Assembly (NCBI GenBank): GCA_903813345.2
Contig: CAIIXF020000009.1
Coordinates: 11,960,030 to 12,024,029, forward strand
From: Owenia fusiformis
Taxonomy: Eukaryota; Annelida; Polychaeta; Sabellida; Oweniidae
DNA: 64,000 nt
Direction of reading: 5' to 3'
The position numbers and the translations under genes are program-made. Below, one piece after another: positions 11,571 to 21,870 of the stretch (positions are counted from its first letter, which is position 1; the number at the start of each line of letters is the position of its first letter). A model generated the notes under the pieces. That model saw only the letters and a program-made list of their open reading frames with translations. It did not search any database and was not told where the DNA came from.

Positions 11571-12290
11571 GTTCAAGCAAATATTTTGCTGACCATCAAA
11601 ATCTTACACAACCTTCTCTGAAAAAACATACACATGATACAAGTTCAGACTCTCAACTTGACAAGAAAGACATTGTGCTGACAATTAATTTGAAGGAATA
11701 TAAGTGCGTTGCACAGCTGCATAACGAATGTTCACAATAGATACCAGATAATGAAACACGTCTATTCTATAGCATTTCCCATGTTATTTAAGTTAACACA
11801 TTGTGCTGCCACCTGCTTTTATATATGATGTGCATTTTTAAACTTACCATAAATGACTTTTATAATATTATAATATAGGTTAAAACCTAGTATTAATTAA
11901 ATATTGTATGCTTCTGTTGCTCATTAACAAAACATGTGGGACAGTGTATTTATATATTACAAGATGTCCAAAATAATGTATAATGGTACGAGAGATTCTT
12001 TACAAGATTCTCCTACAATACACAAAATTGTGTATTGTGAAAATCACATTTAACTTTGTATATCTTAAGTGAAAATTAGAAAAAAAACTATTATCAATAA
12101 TGATGTTATAACAGAATTGATATTATCTTTAATCAAGTATAGAGCATCGTTATATATGTAACATCCCTTAGTGTTAGTTGCAAATGCTGCAAGTGGAGAA
12201 AAAAACTCTCCAGTTTAAAGAAGAAGTCATTGTTATATTGCCTTAGGTTATTGGAGGTAATCCTGCAATATGACAGCGAGTGGGGGTCAA
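11571..12290. other. No feature recognised
   Basis: AT-rich sequence. An open frame at 11552-11740 (62 codons) crosses the end of the old repeat but matches no family I know and has no ATG at its start. Nothing else supported. Confidence 0.4.
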
Positions 12291-12475
12291 ACTTCAACGA
12301 GAGATAGGAATACATTTCCTGGATCTAGAAAATGCAATGAAGTAAGGTGGAAGTTATGCTCATATTTTCAAGAAGGCAATTACATTAGATCCACTATAGC
12401 AGGAAAGAAATATAAAATATTGAGACAAGACATGAATTGCAAGATCGATAATATTTATTAACTCATCTGGCTACA
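12291..12475 (+). pseudogene. Penelope-like element C-terminal fragment, copy 1
   Basis: Encodes the region just before the GIY-YIG nuclease of Penelope-like retroelements: PGSRKCNEVRWKLCSYFQEG, then TIAGKKYKI and NCKIDNIY. The pattern (Cys cluster, G-K-x-Y-x-I, NC..N(V)IY) is typical of the linker entering the endonuclease. The nuclease itself has been removed: relative to copy 2, about 280 bp are missing right after the 'ggctac' at about 12470. Confidence 0.7.
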
Positions 12476-12587
12476 ACCGAGAATATCATTTTCATTCACA
12501 AGCATAAATTTCACTTGTAAGCCAGCATAAATTTCACTTGTAAGCCAGCATAACATAAGTGGGTAATGCACACCAAGAAATGCCAGC

Positions 12588-12686
12588 ATGGAGGAAGCTT
12601 CAGACAGTAATTGTTGTGCTTCATGTAATAATACTGCAAAAGAACCAAAGACATTAGATTGTAAGCACATTTGCTGTTTGGGGTGA
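12588..12686 (+). CDS. Short RING-like ORF, copy 1, ends in TGA
   Basis: A 32-codon ORF. Its cysteines and histidine follow the first half of a RING/B-box-like finger: CASC, then eleven residues, C-K-H, then C, with the next ligand position occupied by TGA (12684-12686). After the TGA the same frame reads LQSLINENK before another stop. In TRIM-type RINGs this position is normally Cys, so the stop looks like a Cys-to-TGA change. The downstream cysteine pairs are not seen. It follows the Penelope-like fragment by about 115 bp and is repeated at 13381. Confidence 0.4.
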   Translation: MEEASDSNCCASCNNTAKEPKTLDCKHICCLG

Positions 12687-12827
12687 CTTCAAAGTCTAAT
12701 AAACGAAAACAAATCGTTGAAACTAAACCATCCAAGATGAAAAAGGGAAAGCTGCGTACCTGATGGGATGGAACAGTTGAGGAAGAGTCAGAAAGCATTA
12801 AGGAATCGTACAACTCAATTGCCTTCA

Positions 12828-13292
12828 ATTAGAGATAGGAATACATTTCCTGGATCTAGAAAATGCAATGAAGTAAGGTGGAAGTTATACTCATATTTTC
12901 AAGAAGGCAATTACATTAGATCCACTATAGCAGGAAAGAAATATAAAATATCGAGACAAGACATGAATTGCAAGATCGATAATATTTATTAATTCATCTG
13001 GCTACATGTAGATGCTGCAGTATGCAATGTGTTGGTCAAACTACAACAACTTAGAAAGAGGTTTGACAACCATAGAAGCCTAATAAAACACCAGAAAGGA
13101 TCAAACAATATGAATTTTCCTCACATTTTGCAGTTTAGTCAGATATTTTGTAGATTGTTGAAAAAACTGAAGAAAGTGGTAGGTTGCTTAATGGAAAGCG
13201 AGATGCGAATGTTAAGAGAAAGAGAAAATAGAGAAGAATTTTGGATTAGAGACCTCCAAACAGTGTTTCCACATGGATTAAATAACAGACAA
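12828..13292 (+). pseudogene. Penelope-like GIY-YIG endonuclease region, copy 2
   Basis: C-terminal part of a Penelope-like retroelement ORF. It repeats the CNEVRW...GKKYKI...NCKIDNIY linker, then after frame changes shows CVGQT (13028-13042, equivalent to the YVGQT of GIY-YIG nucleases), LRKRFDNHRSLIKH (the R...H region), and MLRERENREEFWIRDLQ with FPHGLNNR (about 13211-13290), the characteristic end of these proteins. At least two frameshifts are needed, so it is inactive. The reverse transcriptase core is not present upstream. Confidence 0.8.
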
Positions 13293-13380
13293 CCGAGAAT
13301 ATCATTTTCATTCACAAGCATAAATTTCACTTGTAAGCCAGCATAACATAAGTGGGTAATGCACACCAAGAAATGCCAGC

Positions 13381-13479
13381 ATGGAGGAAGCTTCAGACAG
13401 TAATTGTTGTGCGTCATGTAATAATACTGCAAAAGAACCAAAGACATTAGATTGTAAGCACATTTGCTGTTTGGGGTGA
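13381..13479 (+). CDS. Short RING-like ORF, copy 2, ends in TGA
   Basis: Second copy of the 32-codon RING-like ORF, almost identical to the one at 12588, again with TGA (13477-13479) exactly at the expected last zinc cysteine of the half-finger. The shared TGA shows that the change predates the duplication. Function unknown; it may be only a decayed exon carried with the retroelement. Confidence 0.4.
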   Translation: MEEASDSNCCASCNNTAKEPKTLDCKHICCLG

Positions 13480-13589
13480 CTTCAAAGTCTAATAAACGAA
13501 AACAAATCGTCGAAACTAAACCATCCAAAATGAAAAAGGGAAAGCTGCGTACCTGATGGGATGGAACAGTTGAGGAAGAGTCAGAAAGC

Positions 13590-13940
13590 ATTAAGGAATC
13601 GTACAACTCAATTTGTGTGTATACTTTGATTACACCTTGTTTTATCTTGAAAAAAATGTAAAGCAAATAAAAAAAACTTAAAATTCATGAGCATATGTCT
13701 CCTTTACTGATATCTTCAAGATACTATTTGACCATACTGGAATAACAAGAGACCTTTGAGCTCTTATCTTAGGTTGTTCCTATTTAAGGAATCATACAAT
13801 TCAATTTAAATGTACAGTTTCTGATGAGACTTTTTTATCTAAAAAATCTTTTTATGTGAAAAATGTAAAGCAAACAGAGATAAAATACATGAGCACCTGT
13901 CTCCTTGACCAATATATTTTAAATCCTACTGGACCATTTT
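13590..13940. repeat. Diverged ~190-bp direct repeat
   Basis: 'aaggaatcgtacaactcaatt' (13596) and 'aaggaatcatacaattcaat' (13787) begin two diverged units that share 'atgtaaagcaaa...catgagca...tgtctcctt'. Noncoding. From 13940 to 14375 nothing else is recognised. Confidence 0.5.
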
Positions 13941-14375
13941 ACTTAGATGGTTACAATATGACTTGAATAATTGTTATAAATGTCATCAGGCTAGGGAGAT
14001 AACAATTTTATCTTGATTAGAAGCACTTGATTTATTTATTCTACAAGATAAGGGATATGCAAGTTGCCCCCATTTCTTAAATCCAATGAAAAGAAAGGAT
14101 GCAAACAACAGTAGAAATGCAAGGATGCAAACAACAGCAGAATTGTAACCAAAATGTAAAAGGGGTTTAAAGATACCATGGAAGGCTGAAGAAACAGAAG
14201 ATGTTGGACGATGTTCTGAACTGTAAGCATGTGAGAGAGCTCAAGACACTTAACAAGATTATGTCTGCAACTGTGAATGATGAAACTGTTATGCCACTTC
14301 AATCTGTAATTCCAACTAAATAAACACAAATACTCTCTGGAGCCATGCTGTCAACCTGGAATGTAGCCAGAATTT

Positions 14376-14560
14376 AGAATGGAGCTTGAATGTCCATGGA
14401 GCTGAAATGTCCATGGAGTTGAAATGTCCATGGAGCTGAAATGTCCATGGAGTTGAAATGTCCATGGAGTTGAAATGTCCTCTGGAGCTGTGTTGTCTCC
14501 TGAGCAACCTGGAATGTACAACAGAGCTGGAATGTCCACTGGAGCAGGAATGTCTAGAGC
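14376..14560. repeat. 17-bp minisatellite
   Basis: About six tight copies of 'ccatggagttgaaatgt' (with ct/tt variants) at 14391-14480, followed by degenerate copies to about 14560. Open frames on both strands here are by-products of the repeat. Confidence 0.85.
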
Positions 14561-14589
14561 TGAAATGGAGAGGGGTGGAAAACTCTTGA

Positions 14590-15295
14590 ATAATTGGCAC
14601 AGGGAGGCATTTCAGGGAATTCTAACAGAAACTTTAGAATATTTTGCTATGACCTCATTAATTATTATTCATCCCTGCAAGAGGGCATGGATAATATAGA
14701 ACACTGGTCAAATTTATGGCAACTAAACTTTAATGCAACTAAAAGGGCACACAACACTAGAAAATATTTATCCCCTTCATATAGGAAACAAGCTTGTCCC
14801 AAAATACAATCATCATAAACACCTTGGGCTCATATTAGATGAAACCCTAAAATTTGAGAATCACATAAATGGAATTATAATGCAAATTGACAAACTAATA
14901 AATCCTCTCAAACCCCTAAAATCAAAACTGAATGGAATTCATCTTTTGACAATCTTTAGCACAACCTTTGGCACAACAGCATCCAGTATCCAAGAGAAAC
15001 TGAAAGCTAAATCCAAGGCGACACCTCCGTAACAAGCAAGCTCAAGCAAGACACAAAACATAATGGAGATGCTGGGTCTTCGTAAACATACAACCAACAA
15101 AACCAATGCCAAACCCAACGATGCCATAATATCCAGACTCAAGACAATGGCATATCATTCTAAGTGACCTTATACTAAGCCCAAAAATATACACACACAC
15201 CCCGAACATCGCCCTCAGAAGAAACCAGAATCTGAATGATAAACTAGTAAGAGCAAAATTCTCCGATACAACAGAAAATACCCGAACTGACAGTA
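14590..15295 (+). pseudogene. Non-LTR reverse transcriptase 3' relic
   Basis: The thumb and downstream region of a jockey/CR1-like non-LTR reverse transcriptase. One frame shows LQEGMDNIEHWSNLWQLNFN (about 14675-14735), another HKHLGLILDETLKFENHING (about 14814-14873) and LINPLKPLKSKLN, with RRNQNLNDKLVRAKF (about 15222) near the C-terminal end. Several frame changes and stops; the catalytic FADD box is absent. Strand plus, 5'-truncated. Confidence 0.75.
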
Positions 15296-15452
15296 ATATA
15301 AACTGACTTCAGTTGGCCTACAGTTGTCACCAATTAATCATTTTAATGCAAACCAGACTTTCCACAACGTGTTCCTACATTCTTGTACTTTGACTTTTCC
15401 ATTAGAGTACAAATTCATTGAGCTTATAGTGAGAGGTCATTATAACCCAAAC

Positions 15453-17606
15453 TGGTATTTTGCTCATCTTTGACCGTGAATTAGGCACATAATATAATTA
15501 CAGATTTACATTTAAACTGATTATATATTTAAAAGCAACATTTATTTATGGATTAAACCAAATATCATCTCAGGATAAGGCAGGATAATGTAGCAAAATT
15601 GGATAACTTTAGAGCTACCGTATGAATTAGAAACTGTCAAAATGGCAGAGCCTAACTCACAGCATAGTTCGTGTATTAACAATATGTGCAGAGTATGTGG
15701 AAAAAGAGCCCAGAAGTTTAAGGATATTCAAAAGAAAGTGCAAGTTAAGTTGGTGAAAAACTATAAAGGTGAGTTGATAGAATATTTTGACATTAATATT
15801 GATGAAGACGATGAAGACAATGAATATATTCATCCGGTCAAACTATGTGATACATGCTACAGAGCCATAATGAATAGAAAAAGGAACAGTAATCCTATTA
15901 AAAAGCCCGTGACCATTGAAAACTTCATATTTACTGAACACTCTGACACTGAATGTAAGGTATGCAATGCATTTAATAATAAAAAAAAACATGTGGGAAT
16001 CCGAAACTACTCAAAATACATCAGTCAAAACTACAACATGAAGTTCTAAAATCACCAATTCCAGAAGACCAGTCAAACGAACAATTGTCACCAGTACGAA
16101 CAATTAGTCCGAATTTAGTTTCTATAGGAACATCACCCTTTCAATTTACTAGTACCCCTAAATCCAAGGAGGAATTGGAAGGTAATAAATCACTTAATGA
16201 AACAAAAAACAGATCCATTACATCACCATTGAATAAATCAGAGAATCAGGCTGCAGATCGCTTAATAAGGAGGAGACTGAATTTTGCAAAAAAACGAGGG
16301 GATAAAAGAAGGCTATCAGTTAAGACAGGTGGACCACCTTTGGTGTTAAAGCACATTCCACAACCTAGAAAAGTTAAAAACCTGTCAAGCTTCACTATGA
16401 AAAGAAGAATTCAACATGTTAAACAAATAAAAACGAATATATCTGGAGGACACACCGAAGTCTTTCAAGCTTCTGAAATTGATTGCATTGGCATGTCAAT
16501 CAGAAGAAAAATTTCCAAAAATCTAAAACATAGAAAATACTTATCAAGAAAAGTAATCTTACTTTTGAAAACAGCCTGTGGCCTGTCCTTGAACAAAACA
16601 AGGGTACTGAGAAGAATTTTGAAGATAGAAGGGATAGATATTGAGGCAGAAAATAAAGCAAGAGAGTTGAGATCTGATATGATTGGGAATGAACTTAAGA
16701 TGGGAGAAAAAAGATGATACATCATCCTCAAGTGTAAAAGGGTTTACTCTTGTCAATGCCCCCATAGCCTCTTTAGAACACAATGATCATGATCACAAAA
16801 GGAAGTCTATACTATTCAAGATCATATTGACATCTACATGAAGTATTTTCGAGACAATTTTCCAAATAAAGTTCTCCCGAAACATCATTTCTTAGAAGCA
16901 CATGCTTGTCAATTTATTGCTGACAAAGGATTCGGGTTAGCCTTGCATGGAGAGCAGGGTTGTGAAGGGATCCACAGAGAAATGGGACGTATTGACAATA
17001 TAATGCAATCCCAAGCAAATGCCACTGAACGATTACGCAATACAATGCGAGAACATTTCACCTGTGTAAGTCCTGAACTTAATGTCGAAATACCCCAGGC
17101 AAAGAAACGAGCAAAAAAGTTTGTTTAATTGATTATAACATTGTATGGATTATAAATGAAAACCTGCCCAAATTAAAAAAAAATTATTACAAAGTACAGC
17201 AAGATATAGGACATCAAGATATCAAACTCATTACAAACTAATATTTGGATTATTATAACGAAAATCAGATGGACTCACAATCAGTGTTATGTCATCCTGT
17301 CCAACCAGCTCACTGCTCAAAAGGTAAGACATATATTTTATATATAACTTAAAACATGGGTGTGTTAAATAAGCCATTGCATGTAATGGTATGAAAACAA
17401 AATGGGAGAAATGGGAGTTTTAACAAATTAAACCAAAACAGGTGACCAATGTAATTGTTATTTGAATGCATTTAATCTTGTTATCCAGCTGTTTTGTTTG
17501 CAAGGATATGAAGGTCAAACTCTCTTCTCAATTTGTATCTAAATTTAATTAAAATCTGTAATTATATAAACCAATTAATTGGCCCTTACAAACGAGCAAA
17601 ATACCA
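15453..17606 (+). mobile_element. RAG1-N-like element with terminal inverted repeats
   Basis: A 2.15-kb unit bounded by inverted repeats. TGGTATTTTGCTC (15453-15465) is exactly repeated in inverse at 17594-17606. After the same 26-base spacing on both sides a second 16-base block, ATATAATTACAGATTT (15492-15507), is exactly repeated in inverse at 17552-17567. Two exact blocks with identical spacing are very unlikely by chance and mark this as a DNA transposon-like unit. I could not identify a clean target-site duplication, so the outermost base of each end is uncertain. The only gene inside is the RAG1-N-like ORF set. Confidence 0.7.
15642..17128 (+). pseudogene. RAG1 N-terminal-like transposon protein, frameshifted
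   Basis: Starts at ATG 15642. The first segment (15642-16049) has three zinc-ligand clusters in the order found in the N-terminal region of vertebrate RAG1: C16-x2-C19; then IHPVKLCDTC (H64, C69, C72); then H100, C105, C108 in SDTECKVCNAF. A run of nine A (15981-15989) is followed by a frame change; the shifted frame is open from there through 16717 (basic, LNFAKKRGDKRR, LLLKTACGLSLNKTRVLRRIL). A second frame change lies in the A run near 16708. The last segment (16838-17128) contains HHFLEAHACQFIADKGFG and GEQGCEGIH, a C-terminal block I recall from related multi-copy invertebrate proteins. Aplysia N-RAG-TP is a known molluscan precedent for RAG1-N-like transposon proteins. No RNase-H-like core is visible. 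Confidence 0.7.
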
Positions 17607-20055
17607 AATATGTATATAAAATTGTTTTAGACTGATGCTATAAAAGTGGATGTTTCACCTTCACATAGTGAAAATCTTGCAAAAATGTTAAGATATTTGG
17701 AATCAGCATACTTTACTCTCAATAGAAAACATATTTTCAAATAGAAACAAGGTACTATATGGAAGAAAAGGGAAAAATTAAGTGTGCGGTCTACTTAAAA
17801 CAGATGATATTCCCGCTTAACTCAAACTACTGCTGTGTACTGGATAAACAAAGATTATCAGACTGGCTAAGGGGTTAATTAATCACCAGCATCTGGAGTT
17901 CACTGACAGTTTAGTGCAACAGAGAAAGACTACTGTGGGAAGCGAACCCTTATCAAATCAAGGCCATGTGTATGAATATGAATGAATGGAATAACCTCTC
18001 CCTCAATCTGATACAATCTTTATTTTTAAACATAGAATGGCATTCATATTCTTCCATTATTATATCATTCACTGAATTTTTGGACAAAGCATTTTCTTAT
18101 TGATAAACCTCTCCTCATTTGGAGCACCACTTACAATGCCAACAGTCACCCTGGACCAACAACGCAATGCATTTTTTCAACCATAAATGTTGTAACAATG
18201 CCAATATGTATATAAACTGTAAAATTGGCTCATAATGTCTTGTTAAGACCGAGCCACAATTAGAATTTTAAAAAAAATAAACTCATTTATTGATGCTCTG
18301 AATGATGCTCTTACTAGCGCATTAAAATATGATTTGAAAAAGGGCGTGACAAGTACATGTGTATTATTTTGCACCATGCACTTGTTTGGAGTAATTGGGG
18401 GTGTGGGTACTTCGAATCATCCTTGCTCAAGTACTTTTTAAATTGCTGTGTACTCTGTTTCATTATTTACCATCATTAAACTAACCGTAGTCATATAATT
18501 CCAGGGAAAGTACTTTCACTTTCATTTTACAACATAGTGTCGTAAAATATTCACTCAGTTCTGTGCATTATATATGACGTTGGTTTTGTTATGTAATAAC
18601 TAAAATGAGTATTAGTTCAGTGTTTTCAGTAGGTTTGTCCAAGATTGCGTCCTGGGGACATAATGATTTTCAAAAAATGTGTCTCCCTCAAAAAAACTGC
18701 GTCCCTTGAAAAAATGTTCCCGGGAATTCAAAGTTTTTCATTTTTATTTCAGGGTCCAAGGGATATATTTTGCGTGTATGTAATGTAAGGACGGCGTTAT
18801 TGAAAACACTGTAGTTACACATTACGCTGCACTGGAATTACCCAGATGCGAGTAGTTACCAGTTTCACCACCAGGTGGCTAATTCGGCGTAAATAGCATG
18901 GCAGGTATAGCAGAAAGTGCCCTTAAACTTAAATATGCATCTGTTCTAGTGGAATAATTTTCATGTAACCCTTATGTATCTGATAGTTATACAAATGAAA
19001 AAATGTCAAGTAAAGCAAAATATTATCTGTCCACTAAATGAAAAGATATTTCAGTTTTTGTGATTTTATAACACCATTACTTGGATTACCTACATGTCAT
19101 GTGTTCAAGATATCTATTTACCAAATTAATCACACAATCTAAACTGAAAAAGAGGAAGACCACTGAAAAGATCGAGAATAGTACAGTTTGGTCTCTATGT
19201 AGCCTCCTCATCGGAAAAGTCAAAGCAAGTCAAACGTCAAAGTCTCCATTAGGATAATTAAACTTACTGGGCGATGTTACTGGGTGATGTAACTGGGCGA
19301 AGTGTAGAGGATGCAGTGGATGGTGTTTTTTCAATACGAAAATATCTGGATGCTAAATTAATACCAGGACAGATACGACTATATTGCAAGTGTTCTAGTG
19401 AATGATGAAGAAAGTGATAGTGCTAGCAATGGTGATATTGAAGTTATAAAGACTCGTTACCTATTCAGGTAATAATTAATATTCTATAAATAACAACATA
19501 CAGGGTGATCCAGAAGTAATGCCACTACTAGACCAATCTTCTTGAAACTTGGAACAGATGTTCACCAAACATAATTTAGTTAATACCTCAAGATTAAAGC
19601 TTCTACTATTTGATTGGTTCTGGACTTGACAAACCTGAATGGACATCAATAATCAATCATTCAATATAATTATCTATTTATTTCATGTTACCATGGGAAT
19701 CTAATGTCAGTGATTCAATGTGGGATCATATATAATCTCACAGACAATATTTAGTCAATTTTTTTTTCTGAGAAAGTGTTCAACTAAGCATCACAGTAGC
19801 AAATACATGACTGGGATAGATGATACTTACAGCCTTAACTAGGAAAATGCCCTAGGACATAAGGCCATTCTCATAACCAAAACAGTGGACGAGCTGGGAC
19901 TGCCCCAACTTGGGCATGACCCAAATACCCCCTACTTGACTTTTACTTAAATTGTATGGTGTATTTAAAAGAAAGCTCAGTGGAATCAGTTTTCAAACTT
20001 CTAACGAAGGAAATGTGTCATTGGAGCAATCCAAGAAATCAAATATATCATACCT
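17607..20055. other. Long noncoding stretch
   Basis: No coding region supported. At 19503 'cagggtgatccagaagtaatg' looks like one terminus of a Tc1/mariner-type element, preceded by TA, but no matching inverse end is seen. The remainder is AT-rich unassigned sequence. Confidence 0.4.
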
Positions 20056-20435
20056 TATGAAATATTGATACGGAAACAGTTGCCGAAGCATTGTTGTCAA
20101 TATTTTCAAGAGTAGGGTTTCTTATGCAAATGTTGAATGATCAAGGATCACAATTCATTTCTGATATGATGAAAGAAGTATGTAGATTGATTTCTATGAA
20201 TCAAATCACTACTAGCCTGTATCATGCAATGTCAAACGGTCTCGTAGAAAAATTCAACGGAACCTTGAAATCCATAATTAAGAAAATGTGCGCAGAACGC
20301 CCGTTGGGTTGGGACCGCTATGAAAAAAGTTCACAAACATACAAATGTCACTTTGACAAAAGGACTAAACCAAGAAAATTAAAGCTGGGTGACAAGGTTT
20401 TATTATTGCTACCCACCGATAATAACAAACTGTTA
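20056..20435 (+). pseudogene. Ty3/gypsy integrase core relic, internally deleted
   Basis: Integrase catalytic-core fragment: LNDQGSQFISDMMKEVCRLI holds the second catalytic Asp, SNGLVEKFNGTLKSIIKKM the Glu block. Reading then passes directly from GWDRY to KCHFDKRTKPRKLKLGDKVL (the C-terminal GPY-type entry), so some 90 residues that normally lie between are missing. No in-frame stop until past 20435, but the deletion and absent N-terminus make it inactive. The last ~45 bp of the open frame belong to the opposite-strand relic that begins there. Confidence 0.8.
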
Positions 20436-20439
20436 ATGC

Positions 20440-20692
20440 ATTTTGCCATGCATACTCCAGTATCCCATTGCTGACAAACTGCCATGATCTATCTCTTGAA
20501 TGATAGCGTCAGTAACTGTGCCAATGGCAGTTTTATCAATTTCCTTGAGAGCCCCATCTTCTTTAAATCCCTCTTTGTCTGTCTCTCCAAAAGTGTAATT
20601 CCATGACGGAACTTTAAAAACATGCCGATCTCCTTGTACGTAAAACTGTCTTCAAAGTATGTGCCAATACATTCATCTCGATCTGACTCCAT
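20440..20692 (-). pseudogene. Integrase-type protein N-terminal relic
   Basis: Minus-strand fragment. It begins MESDRDECIGTYFEDSFTYK with EIGMFLKFRHGITLLERQTK, a helix-turn-helix pattern (YKEI..FL...HGI..S.RTLKR.L) that I associate with metazoan transposon proteins carrying an rve-type integrase core. After a frame change it continues KEIDKTAIGTVTDAI and GSLSAMGYWSMHGKMH. The integrase core itself is missing. It abuts the Ty3/gypsy integrase relic tail to tail. Family name uncertain. Confidence 0.5.
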
Positions 20693-20776
20693 TTCTTCTT
20701 TGATTATAAGTCAGGACACGCCACATCTAGATTCTACAAAATCTCCTTTACAGAATCTCCTTTTCATAAATATTTT

Positions 20777-21100
20777 GGGGTTGTCGAGTTGGCCGAGAGG
20801 GCTTGAGCGCCAGCACATTCAGGCTAGGCAATTGGGCGCTGTAACCACGAGGTTGTGAGTTCGAGACGCTTGTGCTCCTTGTGTTTATTCATTTATGACC
20901 ACTGTCTGAGCTTTCAGTTGCAGAGGTATTTACCCGCTCTGGGTTCTTAAGGAAAGCAATGTGTGTATGTGTAGAATATATAAGCGCAAATGCCAAAGGG
21001 AAAAAAGTGGGAAGGAAATGTCAATTGTGCTTCCTCTGGTGTGTTCTAACGTTAGCATCAGCTGCCTCTAGTCAAATCGACTAACAAAACAACATTTTTT
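20777..21100 (+). mobile_element. tRNA-derived SINE
   Basis: The head resembles a type II tRNA with RNA polymerase III promoter boxes: A box TTGGCCGAGAGG (20789-20800) and B box GTTCGAGAC (20859-20867). The cloverleaf is not intact, so this is not a tRNA gene. The body runs to about 21100 and ends near an ACAAAACAACATTTTTT tail. Confidence 0.65.
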
Positions 21101-21101
21101 G

Positions 21102-21142
21102 GGGTTGTTGAGTTGGCCGAGAGGGCTTGAGCGCCAACAATA
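21102..21142 (+). mobile_element. Truncated second SINE head
   Basis: 'ggggttgttgagttggccga' and 'gagggcttgagcgcc' repeat the first ~36 bases of the SINE at 20777, with the A box intact and the rest missing. Confidence 0.65.
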
Positions 21143-21320
21143 AGTATTTTGCGAGTTTTCAAAAGTAATTTATGATTTAAAAACTATTTCAATTTTTGTT
21201 AAAGTTTCTAATTTTTAATAAGTATTATGTGAGTTTTTAAAAGTTAATTATGATTTTAAAAAACTATTTCAATGAGTATTTAGTGAGTTTTTAAAAGTTA
21301 ATCATGATTTTCAAAAATAG
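21138..21320. repeat. AT-rich tandem repeat, three units
   Basis: Units share 'aataagtatt..gtgagtttttaaaagttaat.atgattt' and 'aaactatttcaat'. Three copies of roughly 60-85 bp. Noncoding. Confidence 0.6.
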
Positions 21321-21359
21321 AAAAAAGAAAAAATGTCCCTTTTGAAGCTTCGTAAATGT

Positions 21360-21570
21360 AAACAGCTCATTCTTACCAACTGAAGACGTTACAACAGCAA
21401 CAAGCTTATAACAGAAATGTTGATCTAATAAATCAGTTGTTGAAAAATTTGTGTGAAGCATCGCCACATTTGTATCTTTGGAAAACATGGGGGTGATTCA
21501 AAATTGGATGGATATGCTTGGAAAAGATGGAATGCACTTTAACGCGGAAGGCCATAAGTAGTATTGGCTG
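21360..21570 (+). pseudogene. SGNH-hydrolase-like C-terminal relic
   Basis: One frame reads YNRNVDLINQLLKNLCEASP; after a frame change, WMDMLGKDGMHFNAEGHK followed by a stop and YWLSK. The DGMHFNAEG segment matches block V (DxxH) of SGNH-fold esterases, as in retroelement and related invertebrate multi-copy proteins. The catalytic Ser block is absent, so this is a truncated relic. Two other SGNH-like fragments occur in this window (49264 and 55302). Confidence 0.55.
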
Positions 21571-21730
21571 AGTAAGACAGAGAGAAACTATTGTGTTACT
21601 TGAAGTTTTATCAATTGTCAGAGCTGTGGGGGTCAGTTAGCAGTCCCTTTAGGGTCCAAACTGCTTGGATTTGATTGATACTTTTCAAACAACCAGAGAG
21701 CTAATTAGCTAAGTGGATGGGGAGATAAGG

Positions 21731-21870
21731 ACAGTATGACTTCAAAATAAGATAAAAGTCTGGATCGGAACACTTGAGTGCAGATGATTTGCCTATGAGG
21801 GCAGTATGACTTCAAGATAAGACAAAAGTCTGGAATGGAACACTTGAGTGCAGATGGTTTGCCTATGAGG
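21731..21870. repeat. 70-bp direct tandem duplication
   Basis: 'acagtatgacttcaaaataa' (21731) and 'gcagtatgacttcaagataa' (21801) begin two nearly identical 70-bp units ending 'tttgcctatgagg'. Confidence 0.85.

Larger units (their letters stand above)
12291..13640 (+). repeat. Tandem duplication of Penelope/RING block
   Basis: Two units: 12291-12827 and 12828-13640. Copy 1 lacks about 280 bp that copy 2 has (13010-13290), and instead has a local duplication of 'cataaatttcacttgtaagccag' at 12504-12550. Tandem copies are known for Penelope-like elements; whether this is an insertion tandem or a later duplication cannot be decided here. Confidence 0.75.

Noticed and set aside
14316-14600. Open frames on the minus strand over the minisatellite
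   Set aside because: They arise from the 17-bp repeat, which is open in several frames, and show no independent coding signal.
17640-17675. CACTATG word as a RAG-type heptamer end for the RAG1-N-like element
   Set aside because: Appears only on the right side, outside the matched inverted blocks, and has no partner on the left.
19503-19625. Complete mariner-type element
   Set aside because: Only one terminus (TA followed by CAGGGTGATCCAG) is seen; no inverse end within the window.
20777-20875. Functional tRNA gene
   Set aside because: A and B boxes are present, but the acceptor and anticodon arms do not fold into a cloverleaf and a truncated copy of the head recurs nearby; it fits a SINE.
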